Positions 7,491 to 15,102 of a stretch of DNA of 64,000 nt are shown here, in pieces. Made by a program: the position numbers and the translations under genes. The notes under the pieces are model-generated. The model saw only the letters and a program-made list of their open reading frames with translations, ran no database searches and had not been told where the DNA came from. This DNA comes from Teichococcus rhizosphaerae (lineage in GTDB: Bacteria; Pseudomonadota; Alphaproteobacteria; Acetobacterales; Acetobacteraceae), in the NCBI RefSeq assembly GCF_002631185.1, contig NZ_PDNU01000035.1, forward strand, positions 17,325 through 81,324, in the 5' to 3' direction. The stretch's first letter is position 1, and each line of letters opens with the position of its first letter.

Positions 7491-8798
7491 ATGGGAAGCT
7501 ACTGTGAGATCCAGTTCGACGAACTCAGCGTCTGCAGCGTCAAGTGGTATGTCCCTGACGAGTGGGCTGCGCTATTCCAGGAGAGCGATCGGCGCTGTCG
7601 ATTTTGTTCAGACGAGGACACCGACTTAGAAGGTTCGGCTCGCCCCGTAGTCGACTATTGCACAGATCGGCCAACCTTTCTTTGGCGCCTGGCGCTGCTC
7701 GGAGCGACCGACACTACGGTGCGAAGCGCGTTCGAGAAGTGGCTGGAGAGCGCGCGCGCGACTTGGCGCGAATATCGGGATTCGTGGACGGGCGAGGAGC
7801 AAATGGGCGCTGCTCGCATATGCACGGCGCTCGACACGCTGGACTTCAATGAATGGAAGCATCAAGCTAACAAAGCGATCCATGCTCGGTATGGCTCTGA
7901 TGCCGCGAAGCCCACAGACCCTTTCGAGCAGCGCTTTCATGACTATGACGATAGCTTCCTGCACTTTGCGGGCTATGGATCGCTAGTCGGACTGCGTGCC
8001 CTGCTTGAGGCGTGCCCAGAGGCCAAAGAAGTCAGCCTCGATGTTGGCGACCTCGTGGATGCCGGCCACTACGAGGAAGACGAGCGGATTTGCGACCAGG
8101 CGCGGAGCAGGCTTCCCTTCATCGCGAATCCGCTCGAACCGACAATCATCCTTGGCGAAGGCAGCACCGACCTCCTGGTGCTGCAGCATGCACTTGCCGC
8201 GATGTACCCTGAACTCGTCGACTATTTCTCCTTCTTTGACCATGCCGAGTTCAGTGTCGATGGCGGAACCACATATCTAGTTAAATTTCTTCGTGCATTC
8301 GCTGGCGCCAGAATGACAGCTCGTATGGTAGCGGTGTTCGACAACGACACCGCAGGTGTTCAGGCTTATACGCAAGCCCTGGCGCTGAACCTACCGACAA
8401 ACTTCATCATCACTCGCCTGCCTGACATCGAACTTGCGCGCCGCTATCCGACGATCGGCCCATCCGGCCCAGCAGAGGTTGATGTCAACGGCAGCGCAGC
8501 GGGAATTGAGCTCTACTTGGGAGAAAATGCGCTCCGTCGGCACGGTGTTCTCAGGCCGGTGCGATGGACCGGCTACGTGCCTAGCGCAGCAAAGTATCAG
8601 GGTGAAGTCGAAGGAAAAAGCGAGGTTCTGCGCGCCTTCCTCGACGGCATTACCAGAATGGCGAGCAAAGAGGCGGCGCGAGCACAATTTCCAGAACTCG
8701 CCGCGGTCTGGCAACGGATCTTCGGTCTCGTCGAGCAGAATGCTGGCGATCAGTGCCAGCGTTCGTATCTGCGCGTGATCAACCGTTCTCACGATTAG
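7491..8798 (+). CDS. HEPN/Toprim domain protein, predicted phage defence nuclease
   Basis: The 435-residue protein begins MGSYCEIQFDELSV, the start typical of the HEPN/Toprim N-terminal domain family. Its middle has a Toprim fold: E223 in ILGEGSTDLLVLQHAL and the D284/D286 pair in AVFDNDTAG, the acidic triad that binds metal in topoisomerases, primases and OLD-type nucleases. Family members are predicted conflict-system proteins. The gene is visibly less GC-rich than its surroundings and has more A/T in third positions, so it was probably acquired separately. It lies on the strand opposite the tail operon, and its stop is 7 bases from the tail tube stop. No partner gene is adjacent, so it may act alone. 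Confidence 0.85.
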   Translation: MGSYCEIQFDELSVCSVKWYVPDEWAALFQESDRRCRFCSDEDTDLEGSARPVVDYCTDRPTFLWRLALLGATDTTVRSAFEKWLESARATWREYRDSWTGEEQMGAARICTALDTLDFNEWKHQANKAIHARYGSDAAKPTDPFEQRFHDYDDSFLHFAGYGSLVGLRALLEACPEAKEVSLDVGDLVDAGHYEEDERICDQARSRLPFIANPLEPTIILGEGSTDLLVLQHALAAMYPELVDYFSFFDHAEFSVDGGTTYLVKFLRAFAGARMTARMVAVFDNDTAGVQAYTQALALNLPTNFIITRLPDIELARRYPTIGPSGPAEVDVNGSAAGIELYLGENALRRHGVLRPVRWTGYVPSAAKYQGEVEGKSEVLRAFLDGITRMASKEAARAQFPELAAVWQRIFGLVEQNAGDQCQRSYLRVINRSHD

Positions 8799-8805
8799 CT
8801 TGAGA

Positions 8806-9762
8806 TCAGGTATAGTCGCTTGCCTGCTGCTGGTTCTTCAACACCGCCGTCATCATACGTGTTGCTGTCGCGTTGAAGGCTGCGCGAAACTCGAAGCTCG
8901 CCTCGACCCCTGCCGGGCCTTCGACCGGCGTCTTCGCGAGGGCCAGGTAGACCTCGTGCAGCGTGAAGGTCAGGCTGCGGTTGGCGTCGATCATGTATGC
9001 GAAGGCGAACTCCGCCGGCTCGTTGTTCTGCGCCTGGGTCAGCAGCGTGGTGTCCGCGAAGCGCGCGGTGATCTGCCCGGTGGCGCGCGCGATGCCGGGA
9101 TCGACGCCCTCCACCTTCCGGTCGGCGCGGATGGTGCGCACCATCTCCATGCCGTTCGCGTAGGTAAGCCGCGCGCCGGTCACCTGTGCGAGCGCGGCGC
9201 CGTTCCGGCTGATCGCCCCCTGCGCCTTGTGGAAGGCGGTGTAGGCGGCGCTGGTCGGCGTGCCGCCGGCGCTCGTGCCACCGCGCGTCGAGCCCTGGCC
9301 CATCAGCCCGAAGGTCGCGGTGGCAGGCCCCGAGGGCGAGAAGTCGATCTCCAGCGTGTCGGCCCGCACGCCGGTGCAGAGGTCGTAGTTCGGCACATCC
9401 GGATAGCCGATCTCGATGCTGTTGGACGGCAGCGCCGCGGCGCCCGAGCCGAAGCTGTGGATGAAGTTCGGACTGGTGCCGGTGCTGGTCGGCGGTCCGA
9501 GCAGCAGGCGCAGCCAATGGCCGATGTTGATGAGGTCCACCGGCACCACCGCCTGGCCCTGCACGGTGACGGTGTCGAGGAAGGGTGCCGCCGGGTCGCG
9601 ACTGCTGCCGACGCCGATGACGTCGGCATCGAGCAGCGGCTGCTCGGCGCCGAGATCGCAGGACAGGAACGGCATTCGCATCCAGTCGCCCGAGGGCGCG
9701 GTGCCATAGGTCGCCTCGGGGATCATGAGCAGACGGCAATTGGCGCCGATGGCACGGGGCAT
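8806..9762 (-). CDS. Phage major tail tube protein
   Basis: The 318-residue product starts MPRAIGANCRLLMIPEATYGT, the opening seen in many siphovirus tail tube proteins (E-x-x-[YW]-G-T near the N-terminus). The rest is Gly/Ser/Thr-rich beta structure with no enzyme motif. It follows the neck genes and precedes the tail chaperone in transcription order, as expected for a tube subunit. The last third (residues 230-315) includes EFAFAYMIDANRSLTFTLHE and a second beta domain. It is converged on by the HEPN/Toprim gene with a 7-base gap. Confidence 0.85.
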   Translation of the reverse strand: MPRAIGANCRLLMIPEATYGTAPSGDWMRMPFLSCDLGAEQPLLDADVIGVGSSRDPAAPFLDTVTVQGQAVVPVDLINIGHWLRLLLGPPTSTGTSPNFIHSFGSGAAALPSNSIEIGYPDVPNYDLCTGVRADTLEIDFSPSGPATATFGLMGQGSTRGGTSAGGTPTSAAYTAFHKAQGAISRNGAALAQVTGARLTYANGMEMVRTIRADRKVEGVDPGIARATGQITARFADTTLLTQAQNNEPAEFAFAYMIDANRSLTFTLHEVYLALAKTPVEGPAGVEASFEFRAAFNATATRMMTAVLKNQQQASDYT

Positions 9763-9796
9763 CGGAGATCTCCGGGATCAGCGGGAGGGAGAAGCG

Positions 9797-10243
9797 TCAG
9801 GCCAGCGGTGAGCCGGCAACGGTGAAGAACAGCGTAACGGGGACGGCAGCAGCGCGGGCTGCGGCGGCTCCCTCGAAGTCGACATCCTCGAAGTCGGGCG
9901 CACCGGGCTGCGCCCATTCCACCGCGCCACCGAGGGTGCGGTCGGCAGTGATGGCGGCAGCGATGTCCACCAGCAGAGCATCGAGGAGGGCGGTGCGGAC
10001 CGCCGGCGTCGCGCCACCAGCGGTGACCTCGACCACGGCGCGGTGCTCGACGGCCCAGGCGAGCGGCGAGAGGATCGCGGTCTCCTCGACCGTCTCGCCA
10101 TCGCGGATGACGACCAGCCCGCCCGGCGGCAGGCGCTGCGGCACGGTCTCGCCGCGCAGCACCAGCGGCGCCGGGTTCCTGCCGGCCAAGGCTGTGCCGA
10201 GCCGACTTTGCAGTGCCGCGATGGCGGCCTCCCGCACGCTCAT
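9797..10243 (-). CDS. Minor tail / tail terminator-like protein
   Basis: A 148-residue protein starting MSVREAAIAALQSRLGTAL sits between a DUF6441-type neck gene and the tail tube gene. Tail terminator proteins (lambda gpU class) have this size, this position and a similar alpha-beta layout with an early helix predicted to pack on the tube end. Its middle reads VVIRDGETVEETAILSPLAW. ATG 10243 overlaps the previous stop (ATGA), so longer upstream frames can be dismissed. The role is inferred from order and size; the sequence itself shows no decisive motif. Confidence 0.65.
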   Translation of the reverse strand: MSVREAAIAALQSRLGTALAGRNPAPLVLRGETVPQRLPPGGLVVIRDGETVEETAILSPLAWAVEHRAVVEVTAGGATPAVRTALLDALLVDIAAAITADRTLGGAVEWAQPGAPDFEDVDFEGAAAARAAAVPVTLFFTVAGSPLA

Positions 10244-10968
10244 GGCGCCGCCCTCCCGCTCTCCCGCTCCCAGGCGGCGACGAAGCGTCCGGGCAGCCGG
10301 CGCAGCCCGCGTTCGGCGGCACCCTTCACGTCCAGCCGCTTGGCCAGCTTCACCTGCGGCAGCAGCAGGAACATCGGTACCATCCCGCGGGCGAGCATCC
10401 CGCGCGCCCAGGCCTCGCGGCCCTTGCGGTTGCCGGTGCCGATCTCGGCGAGGCCGCCAGCAATGAGCCGGGTGCGCCGCCGCCGGCCGGTCTGCTCGCC
10501 CTGACTCAGCGGCAGGCACCACACGAAGCCGCGCCCCGACTGGAACGGCCGCAGAAAGCCCCGGCCGGAGGCGACCATCTGCGCCGGCGTGACCCGCATG
10601 CCTTTCTCGCCCCGGCCCCTGCGCCCCCTTGCTGCATTGAACCCGGTCGGGATCGCCAGGAACTTTCGGCCACCCTTGGCGCGGATCAGTGCCCCCCGCT
10701 CGAAGGCGTCGATGACATTCGGCACCTTGGTCCAGACCAGCCCGGCAGGACGCAGCGACTGCCCTGAGCGCGGGAAGACCTGCGAGCGCCAGGCATTGGC
10801 GATCCCCCGCGCGTTGCCGCCCAAGCTGCTGGTCACCTGCCGCCGTAACTCGGCCTTGACCTGCTCGGTCTCGGCGCGGATCGCCGTCATCGCTGCGCGC
10901 TCGCCGGCACGCACCTCGGCCGCCAGCACCTGGCGCAGGTCGCCGACGATGTGGGCGGCCAGCCTCAC
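10240..10968 (-). CDS. DUF6441-like phage neck/tail protein
   Basis: This 242-residue basic protein opens with a helical region rich in Arg and Glu (residues 5-45) and continues with SQVFPRSGQSLRPAGLVWTKVP. The pattern and position fit the DUF6441 family found between head-tail joining and tail terminator genes of alphaproteobacterial siphoviruses. It has no signal peptide or membrane segment. The start overlaps the stop of the holin-like gene by four bases and its stop overlaps the next start in the same way. A completion or neck role is likely but not proven. Confidence 0.65.
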   Translation of the reverse strand: MRLAAHIVGDLRQVLAAEVRAGERAAMTAIRAETEQVKAELRRQVTSSLGGNARGIANAWRSQVFPRSGQSLRPAGLVWTKVPNVIDAFERGALIRAKGGRKFLAIPTGFNAARGRRGRGEKGMRVTPAQMVASGRGFLRPFQSGRGFVWCLPLSQGEQTGRRRRTRLIAGGLAEIGTGNRKGREAWARGMLARGMVPMFLLLPQVKLAKRLDVKGAAERGLRRLPGRFVAAWERESGRAAP

Positions 10969-11285
10969 GCCGTGCCGCCGCCCGGCGGCAAGCCGGTGCG
11001 GTGGCGGATGATCGCCACCGCCAGGTCATGCAGTGCCGCCTGGCCGAGGTAGCCGAACACGAAGGCGAAGAGGAATCGGCCGTACTCGTTGAACTCGAGG
11101 AAGCCGCCGAGCGCATAGCCGGCGCTGCCGACCAGCGCGGCCGAGGGCACCTCCCAGGCGAGGCACCAGCCGAAGCGGCGGCGCTCGGGGTTGTTCCAGC
11201 GGACGAAGCCCCCGGCGAGCCCGGCCGCGGCGCCGAGCAGCAGGTCGCGCAGCATCTCCAGCAGGGTGAGGGTGGTCTGCGGCAT
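10965..11285 (-). CDS. Small membrane protein, putative holin
   Basis: The 106-residue protein has three hydrophobic stretches: residues about 8-28 (LEMLRDLLLGAAAGLAGGFV), 46-64 (VPSAALVGSAGYALGGFLEF) and 70-93 (FLFAFVFGYLGQAALHDLAV). The basic tail after residue 94 would lie in the cytoplasm. Size and topology suit a holin that opens the inner membrane for the M15 endolysin encoded at 12159-12560. It is separated from the other lysis genes by a head-tail joining gene, which is unusual. Holins diverge widely, so the call depends on topology and neighbourhood. Confidence 0.6.
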   Translation of the reverse strand: MPQTTLTLLEMLRDLLLGAAAGLAGGFVRWNNPERRRFGWCLAWEVPSAALVGSAGYALGGFLEFNEYGRFLFAFVFGYLGQAALHDLAVAIIRHRTGLPPGGGTA

Positions 11286-11298
11286 GGCGGGCGGGCTC

Positions 11299-11607
11299 CT
11301 ATCGCTGGCAGAGGACGCGCCAGGCGGTGCCGGAGGCGTCGCGCTCGGCGTGGGTGACGGTGAGCAGGTCGGGGCCGAGGGCGAAGCTGTCGCCGGCGGC
11401 GAGACCGGGCAGCGCCGCGACGGCGACCGAGAGGATGTCGGTCGCCTGCAGGATCCCGGTGCCGAAGGCGTCGGCCACGCGGTCGGGGGAGGCGCGCAGG
11501 ACCCGCAGCGCGACCGGCGCGCCGGTGCCGCCCGCCCGATAGACCGCGTCGGTGCCGAGGTTCGGATCGGCGGCGAGCGCCGCCATCGCGGCGTCGAAGG
11601 CGTTCAC
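11299..11607 (-). CDS. Head-tail joining protein (gpFII-like)
   Basis: The 102-residue product begins MNAFDAAMAALAADPNLGTDAVYR, close in pattern to short FII-type head-tail connectors that start with a helix and a D-P-N-L-G-x-D-A-x-Y segment. The remainder is a small beta barrel (VALRVLRASPDRVADAFG, DSFALGPDLLTVTHAER). It would bind the portal-adaptor complex and receive the tail. Its start overlaps the end of the o-spanin gene by four bases, so the connector gene sits inside the lysis gene group. Confidence 0.75.
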   Translation of the reverse strand: MNAFDAAMAALAADPNLGTDAVYRAGGTGAPVALRVLRASPDRVADAFGTGILQATDILSVAVAALPGLAAGDSFALGPDLLTVTHAERDASGTAWRVLCQR

Positions 11608-11879
11608 CGTTCGCCTCCATCGGCCGGGTTGAGCCGCCGCACCGCGGCCAGCCGCCCGGCGCAGTCGGAGTGCGCGGCGTCATAGGCCAGCAGCAGCTCC
11701 GCCGCTTGCCCCTGGGTCAGGCGGTCCGAGGCCGGCAGCGCCGGCGCGGCGGCGCAGACCAGCAGCGCGTCAGGGAGGCGCAGCGGCAGCAGCCGGATCT
11801 CCGGCGCCGCGGTTGGCGCGCAGGCGCTCGACAGCGTCGCGCAGCACAGGGGCAGCGCCCGTCGCGTGGCTCGGGTCAC
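11604..11879 (-). CDS. Rz1/LysC-like outer membrane spanin, overlapping Rz
   Basis: A 91-residue reading frame overlaps the Rz-like gene by 110 bases in another frame. GTG 11879 is preceded by GGAGG at nine bases, which decides the start. The N-terminus has Arg residues, a hydrophobic stretch and LSSAC, a degenerate lipobox. The mature part runs RLPDALLVCAAAPALPAS and contains TQGQAAELLLAYDAAHSDC, which follows the P2 LysC / Rz1-like pattern (short proline motif, then a helix ending in Cys). It should be an outer membrane lipoprotein that pairs with the inner membrane spanin to fuse membranes in lysis. The lipobox is weak, so the start is not fully certain. Confidence 0.65.
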   Translation of the reverse strand: MTRATRRALPLCCATLSSACAPTAAPEIRLLPLRLPDALLVCAAAPALPASDRLTQGQAAELLLAYDAAHSDCAGRLAAVRRLNPADGGER

Positions 11880-12162
11880 GGCGGAGGGCCTCCAGATCGG
11901 CGCCGAGGCGCGCGGCCCGGGCGCGGGCGCGCTCGGCCTCGCCGGTGAGGGCGGCGATGTGGCGCGCGTGCTCGGCGGTGGCGCGGGCGAGCGCCGCCGC
12001 ATTGGCCTCCGCCGCGCGGCTGGCCGTCGCCGCGTCGAGGCGGGCCGCGTCGCGCTGGGAGCGGAAGTGCCAGGCCGCGGTGGCGGAGAGCACCACCGCC
12101 GCGACGAGCGCCAGCGGCAGAACGTGGCGGGACAGCAGCCCGAGGAGCGCCGCGCCGGTCAC
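11770..12162 (-). CDS. Rz-like inner membrane spanin
   Basis: The 130-residue product has one N-terminal membrane segment (residues 13-30, VLPLALVAAVVLSATAAW) and then a long Ala/Glu/Arg-rich helix with coiled-coil character to about residue 105, ending in a flexible Ala/Pro tail. This is the build of i-spanins. It starts within the end of the endolysin gene (ATGA overlap), and a shorter o-spanin frame overlaps its 3' half, the classic Rz/Rz1 nesting. It should span the periplasm and act last in lysis. Confidence 0.85.
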   Translation of the reverse strand: MTGAALLGLLSRHVLPLALVAAVVLSATAAWHFRSQRDAARLDAATASRAAEANAAALARATAEHARHIAALTGEAERARARAARLGADLEALRRDPSHATGAAPVLRDAVERLRANRGAGDPAAAAAPP

Positions 12163-12560
12163 GGATAGGCCTCGCGGTCGAGCTCGAAATGCGGCCCGTC
12201 GCGGAAGGAGGGCCAGTCGCCGCCCCAGGCGATCGGCACGCCGACCTCCTTGGCCGCGGCCTTCATCGCGGCGCCGAGCTGCTCATACAGCGGCCAGTCC
12301 CAGCGAATCTCGCCCTGCTCGACGGAGCCGTCGCCGTCGTCCAGCCAGTAGGCCAAATCGACGGCATGGCCGGTGAGGTGCCGGCTGTGCAGCGTGCGCG
12401 AGGCACCGATCGCGATGAGGCGGGCCTGGCGCTCGCGCGAGCGCAGCCCCTCCGTGACGATGAAGGGCACCGCCTGGCGAGCCCGTTCGACGACGCGCAC
12501 CAGGTCGCGGTGCACGCCCGCGAGGCGCGCGCGGTCGCGCGGCAGCAGCGCGGCCATCAC
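12159..12560 (-). CDS. M15 family endolysin (L-alanyl-D-glutamate-type peptidase)
   Basis: The 133-residue enzyme keeps the M15 zinc-peptidase signature: H61 and D68 in SRHLTGHAVDLAYW, and a second His at H124 in GPHFELDRE. Single-domain M15 endolysins of about 130 residues cleave peptide stems of peptidoglycan, typically between L-Ala and D-Glu. No signal peptide is present, so it needs the holin to reach the wall. The gene lies directly upstream of the Rz/Rz1 pair and overlaps both neighbours by four bases. Confidence 0.9.
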   Translation of the reverse strand: MMAALLPRDRARLAGVHRDLVRVVERARQAVPFIVTEGLRSRERQARLIAIGASRTLHSRHLTGHAVDLAYWLDDGDGSVEQGEIRWDWPLYEQLGAAMKAAAKEVGVPIAWGGDWPSFRDGPHFELDREAYP

Positions 12561-12907
12561 GCCCCCGAGGCCGGCACGCGGGCCAGCATCACCCGGACCG
12601 TGGCATCGGCAGCGAGTGCTGCGACGGTGCAGAGCCCGACCTGGTAGTTGCCGGTCGCGGTGGTGGTGATGCGGCGGTTGGTATTGTCCCAGAACACCCG
12701 CGCGCCCTGGGTGATGGCGAGCGCGGGCTCCTTGGTGAGCTCGAACTCACCGCGGGTCTCGCACTCGACGCTGGCGTTCTGCGCGGCGTCGGACGCCGCC
12801 ACCCCGAAGAAGGCGCCCACCAGCATGCCCTGGCCGGAGAGGATCCCGCCGGCATAGGGCACCAGCATCGGGATCGAGCGCGCGTCGGGGCGGATGCAGT
12901 TGCGCAT
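12557..12907 (-). CDS. DUF2190 family capsid-associated protein
   Basis: The 116-residue protein starts MRNCIRPDARSIPMLVPYAGG and continues with ILSGQGMLVGAFFGVAASDA and GVRVFWDN-like sequence (GARVFWDNTNRRITT), the pattern of DUF2190 proteins that lie beside phage major capsid genes and are thought to decorate or stabilise the head. It has no membrane segment. It follows the protease-capsid gene by about 90 bases in transcription order, again as in other phages. Confidence 0.85.
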   Translation of the reverse strand: MRNCIRPDARSIPMLVPYAGGILSGQGMLVGAFFGVAASDAAQNASVECETRGEFELTKEPALAITQGARVFWDNTNRRITTTATGNYQVGLCTVAALAADATVRVMLARVPASGA

Positions 12908-12997
12908 GGAAGGGTCTCCTGAAAGCGCGCAGGGCGCCGACCGGCTCTCCGGCGGCGCCCTGGCGCGATACGGATGGGAAAGACGGGAGCGGGGGGA

Positions 12998-15100
12998 TCA
13001 GGTGCCCGGGTTGAACCAGGCGCCGCGCCAGTCGATGGCGCCGACGCCGAAGTCGAAGATCACGCTGACCTCGACTCCGTCTGCGCCCTGCACCGGACCG
13101 GTGGTGACCTGCGGCCCCTCCGCCCCGTTCAGGTAGCCGTAGACATAGACGGGCGCGGCGACCGGGTCGGAGAACAGGTACCAGCGGTTCGCCTGGATCA
13201 GCGGCTCGATCACCGGCTGCACGAAGCCGGCGAACACGTTCGCCTTGCCGATCTCGCTCGCCTGCACGACCACCGTCGCCTGCCGCGCGGCGAGCTCAAG
13301 GTTCGGCCCGACCAAAAGGCGCATGGTCTGGCCCATGGAGATCGGCAGGCCGTCCAGCGTGCGCTGCTTCATGATGGCGGTGCGGCCGGCGCCGATAGTC
13401 GAGGTGTCGAGCACGGTGCCGGTGCTGGCTTTGTTGGCGCGCGCCGCACCGGTGGCAAACACGGGGGCGCTGCCGGTGGTCAGCGTCGGGCCATCGCCAT
13501 TGGCGCTGTTCAGCAGGTTGTAGGCGGTGGCGTTCTCGAACTCGGCGACGCGGCGACCGATGGCGGCGGCGAAGTCGGTGAAGGCGCCGAGATCGTCATT
13601 GACCAGCATCGGCCGCGTGACGCGGATGCGCCGCGCGAAGGTCTGGAGCAGGACGGTCTCCTGGCTCTCGGACATGGTGCCGACCTGGATCTCGCCGTTC
13701 TCGGCGAGCGGCAGCAGGGTCGGGAAGTCGCCGATGCGCAGGTGCCGGTGCGGCTTGAAGTCGCGGAAGTCGCGGCGGAGGAAGACCTGCCGGTAGGTCG
13801 GCTGCGCCGGCGCGTAGGCCGCGAGCAGCATCTTGTTGGCCGCCGCCGCGAGCAGCAGCGGAAAGTCGGAGCTGGTGTGGAAGGCGCGCTCGGCGAGCAG
13901 GGTCGGGTTGCGCGGCACGCTGCGTTCGCCGCGGGCGCGCAACAGCTCTCCGATCATGTCGGACGGGCGCCAGCCCATGAACTCGGCATGCCGTCCCGCC
14001 CCCTGCGGCTGGTAGCCCGGCATGGCGCGGGCGGCGAGCGCCTCGGCCATGGCGTCGAGCGTCTGCGCCGGGTCGTCGTGGCCGGGGCCGGTCTCGGGGC
14101 GGGCGGGAATGGACGGGCGCGGCCCCTGCGCCACCAGGGCGTCGAACAGGGCGCGCCGGGCCTGGTCGCCGGTCCAGCCCTGGGCGATGGCCTCGGCACG
14201 GATCGGGGTGATGCGTTCCGCCGGCAGCAAGGCGCGGGCGGCCTCGACGGCGGTGTCGATGCCGGCGATGCGCTCGCGCTCGGCGCGCTGCGCCTCGGCG
14301 CGGACCGCGTCGAGGTCCGGTGCGGCGCGGATCGGCTCGGGCGGCGTGGCGGGCGCGATCGGGGCGGCCGGTGCGGGGCTGGTGGTCACGGTGGTCTCCT
14401 GGGGCGGATGGGTCGGCGGCGCCGGCGGGGCGGCCGGCTCGGCCTGCGGGGCCGGCGTCGTCTCGGGCATGGGTGGGTCCTCGTCGGGCAGGGCAGGCTC
14501 GATCGCGATGGCGGGCGCGCCCTGCGCCGCCTCACCGCGCACCGCCGCATCGCGGTCCACCGGGACCGGCACGACGGAGATCTCGAAGGGCTCCCAGTCC
14601 ACCGCGCGGTGGACGGTCTCGCCGGTGGCGGCATCGGGCCGAGGCTCGTAGCGGTGCACGCGGTAGCCGACGCTGACCGCCCGCAGCGTGCCGTCGGCGA
14701 CCCGCTGCCAGACCGGCTCGACGTCCGCCGCGGAGGAGAATTGCAGCGTGGCGTAGCCCCGGCCGGCGTCGAGGCGGGCGGCGGTCACCCGACCGAGCAC
14801 GTCGCGCGCGCCGCCGCGGCGGTGGGTGTCGAGCACCGGGGCGCGGCCGGAGCGCAGCGCCTCCATGCGCACCGCGCTCGGCGACATCTCCAGCTCCTCG
14901 GTGATGAGGCCGAGGGCGGGGACGAAGTTGCGGGCGCGGGCGCCGGTGGACCACACCACCTCGACGGTGCGGGCGGCGCGGTCGACGGTGGCAGGCGCGG
15001 TGATGGCGCGCTGCGCGACCAGGGGAAGGTCCCCGGCCGTCGGCCCAGCAGCAAGCTCGGGCGCGAGGTCTCCCCCGCCCGGTTCGATCGGTTCGGTCAT
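12998..15100 (-). CDS. Fused prohead protease and major capsid protein
   Basis: A single 700-residue frame begins with an HK97-type (S78) prohead protease. Its catalytic residues fit H93 in LDTHRRGGARDVLGRV and S143 in LRAVSVGYRVH. A Pro/Ala-rich linker spans about 185-260, followed by a scaffold-like helical part, and from about residue 375 the HK97-fold capsid domain (NPTLLAERAFHTSSDFPLLL, later NRWYLFSDPV and GAIDWRGAWFNPG). During head maturation the protease should cut itself and the scaffold away. ATG 15100 was chosen because it follows the portal stop by 2 bases. Fused protease-capsid genes are known in other proteobacterial phages. Confidence 0.92.
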   Translation of the reverse strand: MTEPIEPGGGDLAPELAAGPTAGDLPLVAQRAITAPATVDRAARTVEVVWSTGARARNFVPALGLITEELEMSPSAVRMEALRSGRAPVLDTHRRGGARDVLGRVTAARLDAGRGYATLQFSSAADVEPVWQRVADGTLRAVSVGYRVHRYEPRPDAATGETVHRAVDWEPFEISVVPVPVDRDAAVRGEAAQGAPAIAIEPALPDEDPPMPETTPAPQAEPAAPPAPPTHPPQETTVTTSPAPAAPIAPATPPEPIRAAPDLDAVRAEAQRAERERIAGIDTAVEAARALLPAERITPIRAEAIAQGWTGDQARRALFDALVAQGPRPSIPARPETGPGHDDPAQTLDAMAEALAARAMPGYQPQGAGRHAEFMGWRPSDMIGELLRARGERSVPRNPTLLAERAFHTSSDFPLLLAAAANKMLLAAYAPAQPTYRQVFLRRDFRDFKPHRHLRIGDFPTLLPLAENGEIQVGTMSESQETVLLQTFARRIRVTRPMLVNDDLGAFTDFAAAIGRRVAEFENATAYNLLNSANGDGPTLTTGSAPVFATGAARANKASTGTVLDTSTIGAGRTAIMKQRTLDGLPISMGQTMRLLVGPNLELAARQATVVVQASEIGKANVFAGFVQPVIEPLIQANRWYLFSDPVAAPVYVYGYLNGAEGPQVTTGPVQGADGVEVSVIFDFGVGAIDWRGAWFNPGT

Positions 15101-15102
15101 GC

